The notes below the pieces were generated by a model that saw only the letters and a program-made list of their open reading frames with translations, ran no database searches and was not told the DNA's origin. From positions 496,001 through 560,000 of the forward strand of contig NZ_JANHDP010000003.1 in the NCBI RefSeq assembly GCF_024494695.1: a stretch of 64,000 bases of DNA, read 5' to 3'. Position numbers and translations under genes: made by a program. Positions 52,817 through 62,381 of this stretch are shown here, piece by piece (within the stretch, counting starts at the first letter, position 1; every line of letters begins with the position of its first letter). The DNA is from Natronoarchaeum rubrum (GTDB taxonomy: Archaea; Halobacteriota; Halobacteria; Halobacteriales; Natronoarchaeaceae).

Positions 52817-53585
52817 GACTGATTTCGTTCTTATCGAAGCTACCCCTTCACCGGCGATAGAACGGGCCATAAGGACGAAATCATCGGGACAAAAGAGCAA
52901 ACCGACGAATACGCCTATCAATGGGCGACGGTCCAGCTGGTCGGCAACGCCGTCCCAATCGTGCTGGATGCGCGCCCCGTCCGAAAGGGAGAGACACAAC
53001 TGGAAATCGTCGAGGACTTGCTCGATTCGGCTGAGAACCTCGTTCATGTCGATGACGTGCTGATGGACCGGGAGTTCGATAGCCAACACGTTCTGGAGAT
53101 GATCAGCCAGCGTGGGCTCTCGTACGTTGGCCCGAAACGGATTCAGACCAGCGAGAAAGTCCAGGCCAAGCGATTGCTCCAGCGCGGTCAGGACCGCTAC
53201 GAGACCGACCGGAAGCTCCACCTCGGGAAAACGAGTGGCACGAGACGACGCTAATCTACCGGCAGAAAGAGGACTCCGAGCACGACGACCATAGGCAGTA
53301 CTCGGTGTTCATGACGACTCGAGGGAGTGGCCACCTCAGCGAATACGGCTACAGGTGGGAGATCGAGAGCGGGTACAGGTCGGTCAAGCGGTTCATGGCG
53401 GCGACGACCTCGAAGGATTTCGGGCTTCGATTCTTCTACTTCGCATTCACGTCTCCTGTACTCGATTTGGCGAGCGGTGGACCTGCTGGTACAGGTCGAA
53501 TTGACCGGAGAACACGAGCATTCGCCACTCGTGACGGCCGACAATACACTGATGCTGCTGAAGGAGGAAACCGGTATCGGGTGAT
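52817..53585 (+). pseudogene. Degenerate IS4-type transposase remnant
   Basis: The frame shows FTGDRTGHKDEIIGTKEQT, a DDE-type second Asp in LMDREFDSQHVLEMI, and the full IS4 YREK motif spread as Y-x2-R-x3-E-x6-K (YGYRWEIESGYRSVK). The N-terminus with the first Asp is missing; a stop precedes 52817. One frameshift lies near 53240-53250 and another near 53455, after which LLYSIWRAVDLLVQVELTGE and the end LLKEETGIG continue in another frame. No inverted repeats were found. Inactive, a mark of past transposition next to a lower-GC patch. Confidence 0.8.
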
Positions 53586-53877
53586 AAAGTCTTCAGTTAG
53601 GGTTTCCGTGGCGTCTGAGGGGTAACACTGTCGGGAGCCGACAAAATCCGCCCGTCTGATTGGAAATATGATAAGGACGCCTGTTCAGAGAGCGATTTGA
53701 AGCAGTTTCCACTTGTCGATTTAGCCGAAACCACGCATTACAGTCCCGCTAAACCCTCTGTAGTCTCAACTTCACCGCACCAAGTGAAGTAAACCAGATA
53801 ACGCTATAGCAAATTGAATCAGACCGGTAAGATCCGGTCGGCGTCACCGACTTCCGTTCGGTTCCCGAACACCGAGT
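53586..53877. other. Intergenic region after the transposase remnant
   Basis: About 290 bp of lower GC with no supported gene. It may include the decayed right end of the insertion element. A TATA-like ATAACGCTATAGC lies near 53800. Confidence 0.5.
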
Positions 53878-54177
53878 ATGGGAACCGACGCAGACGACGC
53901 CGACACCGACGAGGGCGTAACCGTCTGGCTCGTCGAGCGAACGTACTCCGACGACGAGCAGAACCTGATCATCCTCACGTACGCCACGATCGACGGCGAG
54001 CGATACTTCCGGAAAGAGCGCGCGCTGACGTCGTTCACCGACGTCCGGGACACGACGGCCGCCGTCGACGCCGAACCGGAGAACCTCGGAGCGGTCGACG
54101 ACGCCGACCTCCGGGAACAGTACGCCGCCGAAGCACGCCGGATGGCGGACGTTCACGAGCCCGACGACGTGATCTGA
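53878..54177 (+). CDS. Small conserved haloarchaeal protein
   Basis: A 99-residue acidic protein (VTVWLVERTYSDDEQNLIILTYATIDGERYFRKERAL). It is recognisable as a common haloarchaeal protein type without assigned function. No metal or nucleotide motif is seen. It lies 49 bp upstream of the HTH regulator. Confidence 0.65.
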   Translation: MGTDADDADTDEGVTVWLVERTYSDDEQNLIILTYATIDGERYFRKERALTSFTDVRDTTAAVDAEPENLGAVDDADLREQYAAEARRMADVHEPDDVI

Positions 54178-54226
54178 CGCCGGAACTCGCCGCACGGTTT
54201 TAGGCCGCCGCCGTGTATCGACAGCT

Positions 54227-54976
54227 ATGCGCGAACTCGCCTTCGCCCTGGAGTACGAGCCGGGCTGCAACAGGGTGGCCGACACGCTCGCGGAGTACCC
54301 TGATGCCCGGATCCGTTCGCTCTCCTTGCACGCGACCGACGAGAAGCTCTGGCGGGTCGACCACGCGACGGGGTCGCCCGACGCGCTGGACGCGATCGAG
54401 GACGCCTTTCTGACGGCCGACTACTACGCGGACTGCCTGGCGACCGAGCACTGCGGCGCCACCCAGTCGACCGAAGTGCTCGAACACACCGACGACGCGC
54501 TCGTGCTGTACTCCTACTGGGAGCGAACTCCCGACTGCAACTCCGTGCCCCACATCGCCCGCGACCACCTCGGCGACGGCGTGCTGTTCGAGACGCGCCA
54601 CGAGGGTCGCCACTACACCTGGCGGCTGGTTCACTCCGGCGAGGGCGACGTGGCCGACTTCTTCGAGGACCTGGAGGAGGCGGTCGGCGACTGCGCCCGG
54701 ACCGAGATGCTCCGCACCGGTGAGAGCGCGGCGTCGGCGGGTGACGCCGCCGGCGAGACGAGCGATCTGACGCCGAAGCAGGACGCCGCGCTCCGGGCTG
54801 CCGTCGAACACGGCTACTACGAGTCACCGCGGGCGGTCGACGTCGGCGAGCTCGCCGATCACCTCGACGTGCCGCGATCGACGCTGACCTACCGACTCCG
54901 ACGAGCCGAAGAACGGCTGGCGAAGCGCCACGTCGCCGAGGAACCGGGCACCGAAGGACCGTCGGCGTCGCTCTGA
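54227..54976 (+). CDS. HTH_10 (bacterio-opsin activator-type) regulator, possible metal sensor
   Basis: A 249-residue protein. The C-terminal HTH_10 domain (about residues 178-235) has LTPKQDAALRAAVEHGYYESPRAVDVGELADHLDVPRSTLTYRLRRAEE. The N-terminal sensor half contains scattered cysteines and histidines (C14, C70, C76, C104). Its position directly upstream of a P1B heavy-metal ATPase, on the same strand with a 99-bp gap, suggests that it senses metal and controls that pump. Confidence 0.8.
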   Translation: MRELAFALEYEPGCNRVADTLAEYPDARIRSLSLHATDEKLWRVDHATGSPDALDAIEDAFLTADYYADCLATEHCGATQSTEVLEHTDDALVLYSYWERTPDCNSVPHIARDHLGDGVLFETRHEGRHYTWRLVHSGEGDVADFFEDLEEAVGDCARTEMLRTGESAASAGDAAGETSDLTPKQDAALRAAVEHGYYESPRAVDVGELADHLDVPRSTLTYRLRRAEERLAKRHVAEEPGTEGPSASL

Positions 54977-55024
54977 TGCGGTACTGGCGTCGTGCTGACG
55001 CCGTACCGGCGCCGCCCCGGTTTC

Positions 55025-55038
55025 TTGGAATATTCCAA
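55025..55038 (+). promoter_or_regulatory. Palindrome before the heavy-metal ATPase gene
   Basis: TTGGAATATTCCAA is a perfect 14-bp palindrome just upstream of the TATA-like GGCTTATC (55043-55050), which lies about 28 nt before ATG 55076. An activator or repressor site at the BRE position; the HTH regulator upstream is the obvious candidate. Confidence 0.55.
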
Positions 55039-55075
55039 CTAAGGCTTATCGACGTACCGCCCTAACCCTGACGTA

Positions 55076-57466
55076 ATGACAGAGAAGTCGGACCAGGGCG
55101 CGGAGGCGGGAGGCGGAGAGCGGCGCGAGCTGACCGCTCGCTTCTCCGTTCCCGAGATGGATTGCCCGTCCTGCGCCGGGAAAGTCGACAAGAGCCTCAA
55201 GCGGGTCGACGGCGTGCTCGACGCCACCGAGCAGCCGACGACCGGGACGGCGACGGTGACGTACGATCCAGATCGCACCGACCGGTCGGACCTCGTCGCG
55301 GCGATCGAGGGCGCCGGCTACGAGGTCGTCGGAGGCGACGAGGAACCGGCGGACGGCGAAGAGGGAAGCGACGGCGTCGACGTCGCGCCGCCCGCCGAAA
55401 TCTGGACGAGCACGCGCGCGATCAAAACGTGGATCGGCGCGGTGCTGGTCGCGCTCGGCTTGCTGTTCGAGTTCGTCCTGACGGGACTCAACCCCGAGAT
55501 CGCGAGCGTTCTGGACTACCCGCTCTCGCTCGCGGACGTGCTGTTCCTCGGCGCCGTCGTGGCCAGCGGGCTGCCCGTGATCCGGGGCGGCTACTACTCG
55601 GCGCGCCAGCGCAGCCTCGACATCGACCTGCTGATGGGGACCGCGATCATCGCGGCGACGGGGATCGGCTACTTCGTCGAGGCGGCGACGCTGGCGGTTC
55701 TCTTTAGCATCGCGGAGCTGCTGGAAGATTTCGCGATGGATCGGGCGCGGGACTCGCTGCGCGAGCTGATGGAGTTGTCGCCCGACGAGGCGACGGTCCG
55801 GCGCGGTGGAGAGGAGATCACGGTGCCGGCGGAGGAGGTCGAGGTCGGCGAGACGGTCGTCGTCCGACCGGGCGAGAAGATCCCCCTCGACGGCGTCGTC
55901 AGAGACGGCGAGAGCGCGGTCGACGAGTCGCCGATCACCGGCGAGAGCGTGCCGGTCGACAAGACCGCTGGCGAGGAGGTGTTCGCCGGATCGATCGCCG
56001 CGGAGGGGTATCTGGAGGTCGAGGTCACCTCGACGGCGGGCGACTCGACGCTCTCGCGGATCATCGAGATGGTCCAGGGCGCCCAGGCCGAACGGACGGA
56101 AACCGAGCAGTTCGTCGACCGGTTCGCGGGCTACTACACGCCGGTCGTCGTCGTGCTGGCGATCCTGACCGCCGCCGTCCCGCCGCTGCTGATCGACACC
56201 GCTGCGACGGTCGAGATCGCCGGCCTCGCCCACTCGTTCGAGGGCGACTGGGGGACGTGGTTCGTCCGGGGGCTAACCCTGCTGGTGATCGCCTGCCCCT
56301 GTGCGTTCGTGATTTCGACGCCCGTCTCAGTCGTCTCGGGGATTACCAGCGCCGCGAAGAACGGCGTCCTCATCAAGGGCGGCAACTACCTCGAAGCGAT
56401 GGGCGAGGTCGACGCCGTCGCGCTGGACAAAACCGGGACGCTCACCAAGGGCGAGTTGGCGGTCACCGACGTCGTCCCGGCGGACGGTGGCGACGCCGAC
56501 GACCTGCTGCGACACGCCGCCGCGCTGGAGCGGCGAAGCGAGCACCCGATCGCGCGGGCGATCCTCGACCGCGCCGAGGAGGCGAGCGTCGACGACCTGC
56601 CCGAACCGTCGGCGTTCGAGAGCCTGACCGGCAAAGGCGTCCGCGCCGATCTCGACGGGCGGACGGTCTACGCCGGCAAGCCCGCGCTGTTCGAGGAACT
56701 GGGCGTCGATCTCTCGGCCGCTGGCGTCGGCCCCGCCGGCAGCGAGCGCACCGACGGCGGGACCGTCGCTGCGACGCCGTCGGACGGCGAGCGCGGCGCC
56801 GACGTCGAGACCGTCGCCGACCGCGTTCGGGCGCTCGAACGCGAGGGCAAGACGGTCGTTCTCGTCGGGACCGACGCGGAGTTGCTCGGCGTCGTCGCGG
56901 TCGCCGACGAGGTGCGGCCCGCCTCGAAGCGCGCCGTCGAGCGCCTGCGCGACCTCGGCGTCGGCCGGGTCGTGATGCTCACCGGCGACAACGAGGGCAC
57001 CGCGCGGGCGATCGCCGAGGAGGTCGGCGTCGACGAGTACCGCGCCGAGTTGCTGCCCGACGAGAAGGTCGACGCCGTCGAGGCGCTGCGAGCGGAGTAC
57101 GGCAGCGTCGCGATGGTCGGCGACGGCGTCAACGACGCGCCGGCGCTGGCGACCGCGAACGTCGGCGTCGCGATGGGCGCGGCGGGCACCGACACGGCTC
57201 TCGAAACCGCGGACATCGCGCTGATGGGTGACGACGTCGGGAAACTGCCGTACCTGTACGATCTTTCGCACAAGGGCAACGCCGTCATCCGGCAGAACAT
57301 CTGGTCGAGCCTCGGCGTCAAGGCGCTGCTGGCGGTCGGCGTCCCGCTGGGCTACGTCTCGGTCGCGCTGGCGGTGGTTGTCGGCGACATGGGAATGAGC
57401 CTCGGCGTCACCGGCAACGCGATGCGGCTCTCGCGCGTGACGCCCGATCGGTTCGAGGACGAGTAG
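55076..57466 (+). CDS. Heavy-metal translocating P-type ATPase (P1B; Zn/Cd/Pb-type by TM8)
   Basis: A 796-residue efflux pump. It has an N-terminal HMA domain with MDCPSCAGKV (C30, C33), membrane CPC motif in VIACPCAFVIS (near residue 408), phosphorylation site ALDKTGTLTKG (Asp near 451), SEHPIA, and GDGVNDAPAL. The last helices carry DMGMSLGVTGNAMRLSRV, the Asp-Gly pattern of P1B-2 (ZntA/CadA) pumps rather than copper pumps, so Zn, Cd or Pb is favoured over Cu. Haloarchaeal annotation often labels such genes copA; the motif argues otherwise. Confidence 0.9.
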   Translation: MTEKSDQGAEAGGGERRELTARFSVPEMDCPSCAGKVDKSLKRVDGVLDATEQPTTGTATVTYDPDRTDRSDLVAAIEGAGYEVVGGDEEPADGEEGSDGVDVAPPAEIWTSTRAIKTWIGAVLVALGLLFEFVLTGLNPEIASVLDYPLSLADVLFLGAVVASGLPVIRGGYYSARQRSLDIDLLMGTAIIAATGIGYFVEAATLAVLFSIAELLEDFAMDRARDSLRELMELSPDEATVRRGGEEITVPAEEVEVGETVVVRPGEKIPLDGVVRDGESAVDESPITGESVPVDKTAGEEVFAGSIAAEGYLEVEVTSTAGDSTLSRIIEMVQGAQAERTETEQFVDRFAGYYTPVVVVLAILTAAVPPLLIDTAATVEIAGLAHSFEGDWGTWFVRGLTLLVIACPCAFVISTPVSVVSGITSAAKNGVLIKGGNYLEAMGEVDAVALDKTGTLTKGELAVTDVVPADGGDADDLLRHAAALERRSEHPIARAILDRAEEASVDDLPEPSAFESLTGKGVRADLDGRTVYAGKPALFEELGVDLSAAGVGPAGSERTDGGTVAATPSDGERGADVETVADRVRALEREGKTVVLVGTDAELLGVVAVADEVRPASKRAVERLRDLGVGRVVMLTGDNEGTARAIAEEVGVDEYRAELLPDEKVDAVEALRAEYGSVAMVGDGVNDAPALATANVGVAMGAAGTDTALETADIALMGDDVGKLPYLYDLSHKGNAVIRQNIWSSLGVKALLAVGVPLGYVSVALAVVVGDMGMSLGVTGNAMRLSRVTPDRFEDE

Positions 57467-57528
57467 CGACGGCCGGCCGACTCGACGACGATGACGACGG
57501 CGGCGCGACGCCGACGATCGGCGTCCGC

Positions 57529-58554
57529 CTACCGCTGGGACTCCCGCAGAATCAGCGGGCCGATCGCCAGCGTCCGTTTGGCGACCGGCGCGATCCGGAG
57601 GATGTAGGCGACGAAGAGCAAGAACGGGATCAGCGAGATAGTAAACGCCGCCGCGAACACCCAGGTGACGGTCGGAACGGACAAGAAGACGCCCGTGAAC
57701 GTCGCCGAACCGACGAACGTCAGCATGCCGCCGGCGACGATCAGCGAGGGGATCGCCGCGTAGAGGATGTACACCGAGAGGTCGACCAGCGCCCACTGGA
57801 AGTACAGCGTCTTGATGTGCTCGCGGGCAGGACCGAACATCGCCAGCGAGGATCTGAGCTCCTCGAACGCTTCGCGCTGGTCCTCGTCGAACTCGTCGCC
57901 GAACTCGTCGACGATGCGCTCGACCTGATAGATCTTCCAGCCGTAGTTGAAGTTCAGCGCCGCGAACAGCACGTCGAACGTGCCGAACTGGGCGCCGTCG
58001 AGTTCGTTCTGAACCTCCTCGGCGTTGCCGTGAATGCTGTCGACGAACTCGCCCGTCTGGTCGATCAACTGCTCGTTGTCGCTCTCGCGGACGATCCGGT
58101 CGACTACCTCGGCTCGTCGCTCGATCTCCTCGGCGAGGTGACCGAGAAACGCCGAGGGATCGGCCGGGACGGCCGTACCGAACAGGTCTTTCGTGTACGT
58201 TCGGAAGTCCATGGCGTCGCTCATCCGCTTGCGCTGGTCACCCAGCGGCCCGTTCTCCTGGGAGAGCACGAGTTGGCTGATCGTGACGACCAGCGTCGTG
58301 CCCGTGATGATCGCGCTGATCATCGTCGAGAACGTCGTCTCGATCGTGTCGTCGGAGGCGAGTTGGGTCGACAGCGGTGGCTCCAAGAGCAGGCTCAGTC
58401 CCAGGAACGACAGGAACACGAGCGCGGCGAACGCGCCGGTCAGGGCGAACCGGTTCGTCCGGAACAGCAGCCAGATCTTGACCCGGCTCTCGTCGGCCCG
58501 GCCGCGCATCGTGTCCGCGGTGCTGATCTCCCCGCTGCTGTCATCCTCGCTCAT
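57529..58554 (-). CDS. Membrane protein with four helices, unknown function
   Basis: A 341-residue protein. Helices lie near the N-terminus (FALTGAFAALVFLSFLGLSLL and TTLVVTISQLVLS) and C-terminus (VDLSVYILYAAIPSLIVAGG, TWVFAAAFTISLIPFLLFVAYIL), flanking a long helical cytosolic or outer domain of about 160 residues. ATG 58554 overlaps the preceding DUF4177 gene by 4 bp, so the two are coupled. No function is recognised. Confidence 0.7.
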   Translation of the reverse strand: MSEDDSSGEISTADTMRGRADESRVKIWLLFRTNRFALTGAFAALVFLSFLGLSLLLEPPLSTQLASDDTIETTFSTMISAIITGTTLVVTISQLVLSQENGPLGDQRKRMSDAMDFRTYTKDLFGTAVPADPSAFLGHLAEEIERRAEVVDRIVRESDNEQLIDQTGEFVDSIHGNAEEVQNELDGAQFGTFDVLFAALNFNYGWKIYQVERIVDEFGDEFDEDQREAFEELRSSLAMFGPAREHIKTLYFQWALVDLSVYILYAAIPSLIVAGGMLTFVGSATFTGVFLSVPTVTWVFAAAFTISLIPFLLFVAYILRIAPVAKRTLAIGPLILRESQR

Positions 58555-58769
58555 CCGTCCTCTCGCGTCCGTTCGTCGGCCTCGGCCGGGCGCTTGAGCA
58601 GCAGGTACTTCGTCCCGCCGCCGGTGTAATCGATCGTATCGACGAGTTCCCAACCCTCGGCGCCGAGTTCGTTGAGCCGCTCCGTCGGGTCCTTTGCTTC
58701 CTTCATCGTCGCCTCTCGAGGCGGCCGGAGGCTCCGGTACTCCCACTCGATTCGTCGGGCATCAGTCAC
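58551..58769 (-). CDS. DUF4177 family protein
   Basis: A 72-residue protein with the DUF4177 pattern (EWEYRSLRPPREAT, RLNELGAEGWELVDTIDYTGGGTKYLLLKRP). A small beta-strand-rich fold with no known function; it lies in an operon with the four-helix membrane protein. Confidence 0.8.
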   Translation of the reverse strand: MTDARRIEWEYRSLRPPREATMKEAKDPTERLNELGAEGWELVDTIDYTGGGTKYLLLKRPAEADERTREDG

Positions 58770-58868
58770 AGAGCAGTGTTCGAGGCTCTGGCATAAGCAT
58801 ATTGGCCCATCCCGACGATCGCGTGGCGCTCGTCGTACGCTTAAGCGCCACCTCGTGGTACCGTCGGT

Positions 58869-60296
58869 ATGCGCCTCGTGCAGGTGTTGATTCCGGAAGG
58901 AAATCGACAGCCGGTGTTGCGGGCACTCGACGACCAGGGAATCGACTACGCGGTGTTCGACGAGACCGGTCGCGGCGAGTTCGAGGCGATGGTTCAGTTT
59001 CCCGTCCCACCGACGGGCGTCGAGCCGGTGCTCGAAGACCTGCGAGCGGCCGGCGTCAGCGAGAGTGCATACACGATCGTGTTGCCGACCGAGACCGTCG
59101 TCTCCGAACGTATCGTGGCGCTGGAGGCGCTCTATCCCGGCGATCGTCTCTCGCGGGAGGAGCTAAAAGCCAACGCCCAATCGCTCGCACCGGAGCTGCT
59201 GACGTACTTCGCGTTCATCGTCCTGAGCACGGTCATCGCCACGGGCGGACTGCTGCTCGATTCGGCGGCGACGATCATCGGCGCCATGGTCGTCGCGCCG
59301 CTGATGGGGCCGGCGATCACCGCGAGCGCAGGCAGCGTCCTCGCGGACCGCGATCTGGCGGCCCGAGGCATCGCGCTGCAGGTGACGGGACTCGTCCTGG
59401 CCATCGTCGTGGCCGCGGCGGCGGGGGCGCTGCTCAGGGGGACAGTGATAATCCCGCCGGGAACCGACATTCGGACGATTCCACAGATTCTAGAACGGAC
59501 GAGTCCCGACTTCCTCTCGCTGTTCATCGCGTTCGGCTCGGGGATCGCCGGCGCGATCAGCGTCTCGCGCGGGTCGGGATCGACACTCGTCGGCGTCGCC
59601 ATCGCGGTCGCGCTCATTCCGCCCGCAGCGACGGCGGGGCTCGGGATCGCCTGGGGCTTTTCGGGCGTCGCGGCGTCGGCCACGGTGCTGGTGCTGGTCA
59701 ACCTGCTGTCGATCAACCTCTCGGCGCTGGCGATCTTCTGGTTCAGCGGCTACCGGCCCGAACGCAGGACGCATCGAGACAGCGCCCGTTCCTCGGTTCT
59801 CAGGCGCGGCGCGGTGCTCGTCGTCGCACTCGTGGGGCTCTCGGTCGTGCTCGGACTGGTCACGTTCGCGTCCTATCAGACGACCACGTTCGAACAGCAG
59901 GCGACCGCCGAGACCGAGCGCTTTTTCGACGAGGCTGCGCTCTCGGCGTACGAGCTCGAAGCCGTCGAGGTCGACTACGATACACAGGACATCCTCCTCG
60001 GAAACGACCCGGCGGTCTCGGCCGTCGTCGGACGGCCGAACGCGACCGGGATTCCGCCCGACACCGCCACGCAACTCGACCGACGAATCGAACGAGCGAC
60101 CGGCCGAGATCCCGCGGTGCGCGTCTCGTTCGTCGTCGCGCAAGAGACCGAACCGATCCCTCCGACGACCGGCACCTCGACCGGTGTACGCGTCGAGGCA
60201 GACCGCGGCGGGGCGCCACGGACGACGGTCGCGGTCGGTTCCGAGTACGAAAATAGTCGGGGTGCGATCACACCGACGTCGCCGGCTCGTCCTTGA
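58869..60296 (+). CDS. TIGR00341/DUF389 membrane protein
   Basis: A 475-residue protein. The N-terminal soluble domain (about 90 residues) precedes a hydrophobic core of about six helices with DUF389 signatures (LDSAATIIGAMVVAPLMGPAITAS, GSGIAGAISVSRGSGSTLVGVAIAVALIPPAATAGLGIAW, LVNLLSINLSALAIFWFSGYRP). The acidic C-terminus lies probably outside. Function unknown across bacteria and archaea. Its 3' end overlaps the convergent DUF308 gene by 29 bp. Confidence 0.85.
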   Translation: MRLVQVLIPEGNRQPVLRALDDQGIDYAVFDETGRGEFEAMVQFPVPPTGVEPVLEDLRAAGVSESAYTIVLPTETVVSERIVALEALYPGDRLSREELKANAQSLAPELLTYFAFIVLSTVIATGGLLLDSAATIIGAMVVAPLMGPAITASAGSVLADRDLAARGIALQVTGLVLAIVVAAAAGALLRGTVIIPPGTDIRTIPQILERTSPDFLSLFIAFGSGIAGAISVSRGSGSTLVGVAIAVALIPPAATAGLGIAWGFSGVAASATVLVLVNLLSINLSALAIFWFSGYRPERRTHRDSARSSVLRRGAVLVVALVGLSVVLGLVTFASYQTTTFEQQATAETERFFDEAALSAYELEAVEVDYDTQDILLGNDPAVSAVVGRPNATGIPPDTATQLDRRIERATGRDPAVRVSFVVAQETEPIPPTTGTSTGVRVEADRGGAPRTTVAVGSEYENSRGAITPTSPARP

Positions 60297-60846
60297 CGAC
60301 GCGGCGTTCGGCCGATCCGACCGACAGCAGCGCGACGCCGCTGACCAGCAGGTTGACGCCGAACAGCGTGCCGACCGCCCACAGCGCCGTCGACGGGAAG
60401 CCGGCGAACAGCAGTCCGGCCAGCAGGATGCCGATCGCGCCGCTGGCCGCGATCCAGAGCCCGTTGGCCTCGCGGGGCATCCCCAGCCCGGCGACGAGTT
60501 CGATCAGACCGCCGACGAACAGGTACGCGATCACGAGCAGCGTCAGCGTCGTCAGCCCGAACACCGGGTTCACGAAGAAGATGACCCCGGCGACGACGTA
60601 CACGACACCGAGAACCACTTGGACGGCGCTCCCGGTCCAGCCGGGCGCCGAGAACGCGTGGACCGCGTGGGCGATCCCGCCGGCCACCAGTAGGACGCCG
60701 AGCAGTAGCGACAGCGAGACGCCCGTCACGAACGGAAACACGATCGCGAGTAGTCCGAGTAGCGCGAGGACGATCCCCGTGCCGGCGGGGACGCGCCAGT
60801 TTTGATCGGGAGCGATGCCTATCTCTTCTACAGATGTTTCTGCCAT
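60268..60846 (-). CDS. HdeD-like/DUF308 membrane protein
   Basis: A 192-residue protein of six helices in DUF308 hairpin repeats (GIVLALLGLLAIVFPFVTGVSLSLLLGVLLVAGGIAHAVHAF, VVLGVVYVVAGVIFFVNPVFGLTTLTLLVIAYLFVGG). HdeD-type proteins are linked to acid stress in E. coli; the role here is unknown. It has a Shine-Dalgarno GGAGGA before ATG 60846. The overlapping convergent DUF389 gene suggests possible antisense effects at the 3' ends. Confidence 0.85.
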   Translation of the reverse strand: MAETSVEEIGIAPDQNWRVPAGTGIVLALLGLLAIVFPFVTGVSLSLLLGVLLVAGGIAHAVHAFSAPGWTGSAVQVVLGVVYVVAGVIFFVNPVFGLTTLTLLVIAYLFVGGLIELVAGLGMPREANGLWIAASGAIGILLAGLLFAGFPSTALWAVGTLFGVNLLVSGVALLSVGSAERRVVKDEPATSV

Positions 60847-60950
60847 TTCAGTTCCTCCGTGTATAAACTACGACGTCAGCGCGTATAACCGCCGTTTACT
60901 GGATCCGAGAATATACGTCGGGACGATATGTCAGAATTCGCATCTACAGT

Positions 60951-62183
60951 TCACCCCTCGGGATCGCGGGTCTCGTCGACGCCGTCAGCCGAATCGGCGT
61001 CCGCAGGCGCACCGGTGTCAGTCGCTTCAGGATCAGTTCCGTCGGAATCGGCATCGTCCCCGCCCCCGTCGCTCTCGGGATCCGTACGATTGGCCGCCGA
61101 AACGCCCGCTGCTCGGCCATCGTTCGGCGTCGATGCGCCAGCCGCCGCCCGATCGGCGGCCGCGGGCGCTCTCGCCGGACCGATGGCGGCGTCCCTGACC
61201 AGCACCTCGACGATGATCTTCAGCATCCCCAGCACGATCGGTCCGAAGAACAGGCCGACGACGCCGAAGACCGCCACGCCGCCGAAGATGCCGACGACGA
61301 TCGTAGCGGGGTTGAGCGAGGCGCCGCGGTTGACGATCAGCGGGCGGAGCACGTTGTCCGACCCGCTGATCACGACGGCGCCGAAGACCAGTAGCGCGCC
61401 GGCCGCGACCGGCCGGTTCACGAGCGCGAGGAAGCCGACGGCGGGGATCCAGACCACCGACGCGCCCACCAGCGGGAGCAAGGAGAGTACGAACGTGATG
61501 ACGAACCAGAACGCCACGTTGCCGAACCCGAGCGGGACGAACGCCAGCACCGTCAGCAGCGCCTGGACGAACGCCACGACGGCGGTGCCGACGATGCCGG
61601 CCCACATGAGCCGATCGAAGTTCGCGAACAGCTCCTCGCGGAGCTCGGGCTCGATCGGCGTCACGCCCCGGAGCCACGCCACCAGCGCGTCGCCGTCGCG
61701 CAGCAGGTAAAACAGGACGAATCCGAACACGGTGAGCCCGATCAGCAGCTCGGGGATGCCGCCGACGATGGTGACGACGTTACCCGCTGCGCCCTGGAGA
61801 CCGTTCTCGACGGCGTCCGAGAGCGTCTGGACGAGCATCTCTGTCTCGATCCCGATCCGGCCCGACACCTGGTCGGCGATCGCCTCGGCGTCCAACGTCT
61901 CCACACCCTCGACGATCCTGTCGGCCTGCCTGACGGCGGTCGCGAGCGCCAGTCCGACCGGGACGAGGATCACCGCCGTGGCGAACATCATCGTCGCGGC
62001 GGCCGCGAGCGTCGGCCCGATCCGGCGCGCGAGCCGATCGTTGATGGGGTCGAGCACGTACGCGAGCAACACGGCGAACAGCACGAACTGCAGGTACGGC
62101 AACACGACCAGCGCCGAGAGGGCCGCGACGACCGCCGCCAGCGCGAGGAGGAAACGTCGCGACCCGGGAGAGCGTCGACTCAT
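60951..62183 (-). CDS. AI-2E family transporter (PerM-like permease)
   Basis: A 410-residue protein with about eight helices (FLLALAAVVAALSALVVLPYLQFVLFAVLLAYVLDP, IGLTVFGFVLFYLLRDGDALVAWL, VGASVVWIPAVGFLALVNRPVAAGALLVFGAVV, FGGVAVFGVVGLFFGPIVLGMLKII) typical of the UPF0118/AI-2E family. The substrate is unknown in archaea. A long acidic C-terminal tail (about 70 residues) is added. Confidence 0.85.
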   Translation of the reverse strand: MSRRSPGSRRFLLALAAVVAALSALVVLPYLQFVLFAVLLAYVLDPINDRLARRIGPTLAAAATMMFATAVILVPVGLALATAVRQADRIVEGVETLDAEAIADQVSGRIGIETEMLVQTLSDAVENGLQGAAGNVVTIVGGIPELLIGLTVFGFVLFYLLRDGDALVAWLRGVTPIEPELREELFANFDRLMWAGIVGTAVVAFVQALLTVLAFVPLGFGNVAFWFVITFVLSLLPLVGASVVWIPAVGFLALVNRPVAAGALLVFGAVVISGSDNVLRPLIVNRGASLNPATIVVGIFGGVAVFGVVGLFFGPIVLGMLKIIVEVLVRDAAIGPARAPAAADRAAAGASTPNDGRAAGVSAANRTDPESDGGGDDADSDGTDPEATDTGAPADADSADGVDETRDPEG

Positions 62184-62381
62184 GAGTGGTAGGCTCGGCG
62201 ACGCGACCCGGATATCGGTTGTGCGGACGCCGTCGCTCCGCTCGACCGGGTCGTCGACGCGAGCGTCGGATCGTGGTACAGGAGCCGCCGCAAAACGCGT
62301 TGTTTACCGGTGTGTGCGCAGTGGGTTCGAACAGTTGCGGGGTGGTTGTGGCGCGGGCCTGCCGGATCTCCACCGACCGCG

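Noticed and set aside
53749..54285. 178-codon minus-strand frame
   Set aside because: Antisense to the conserved 99-residue protein at 53878-54177 and the start of the HTH_10 gene.
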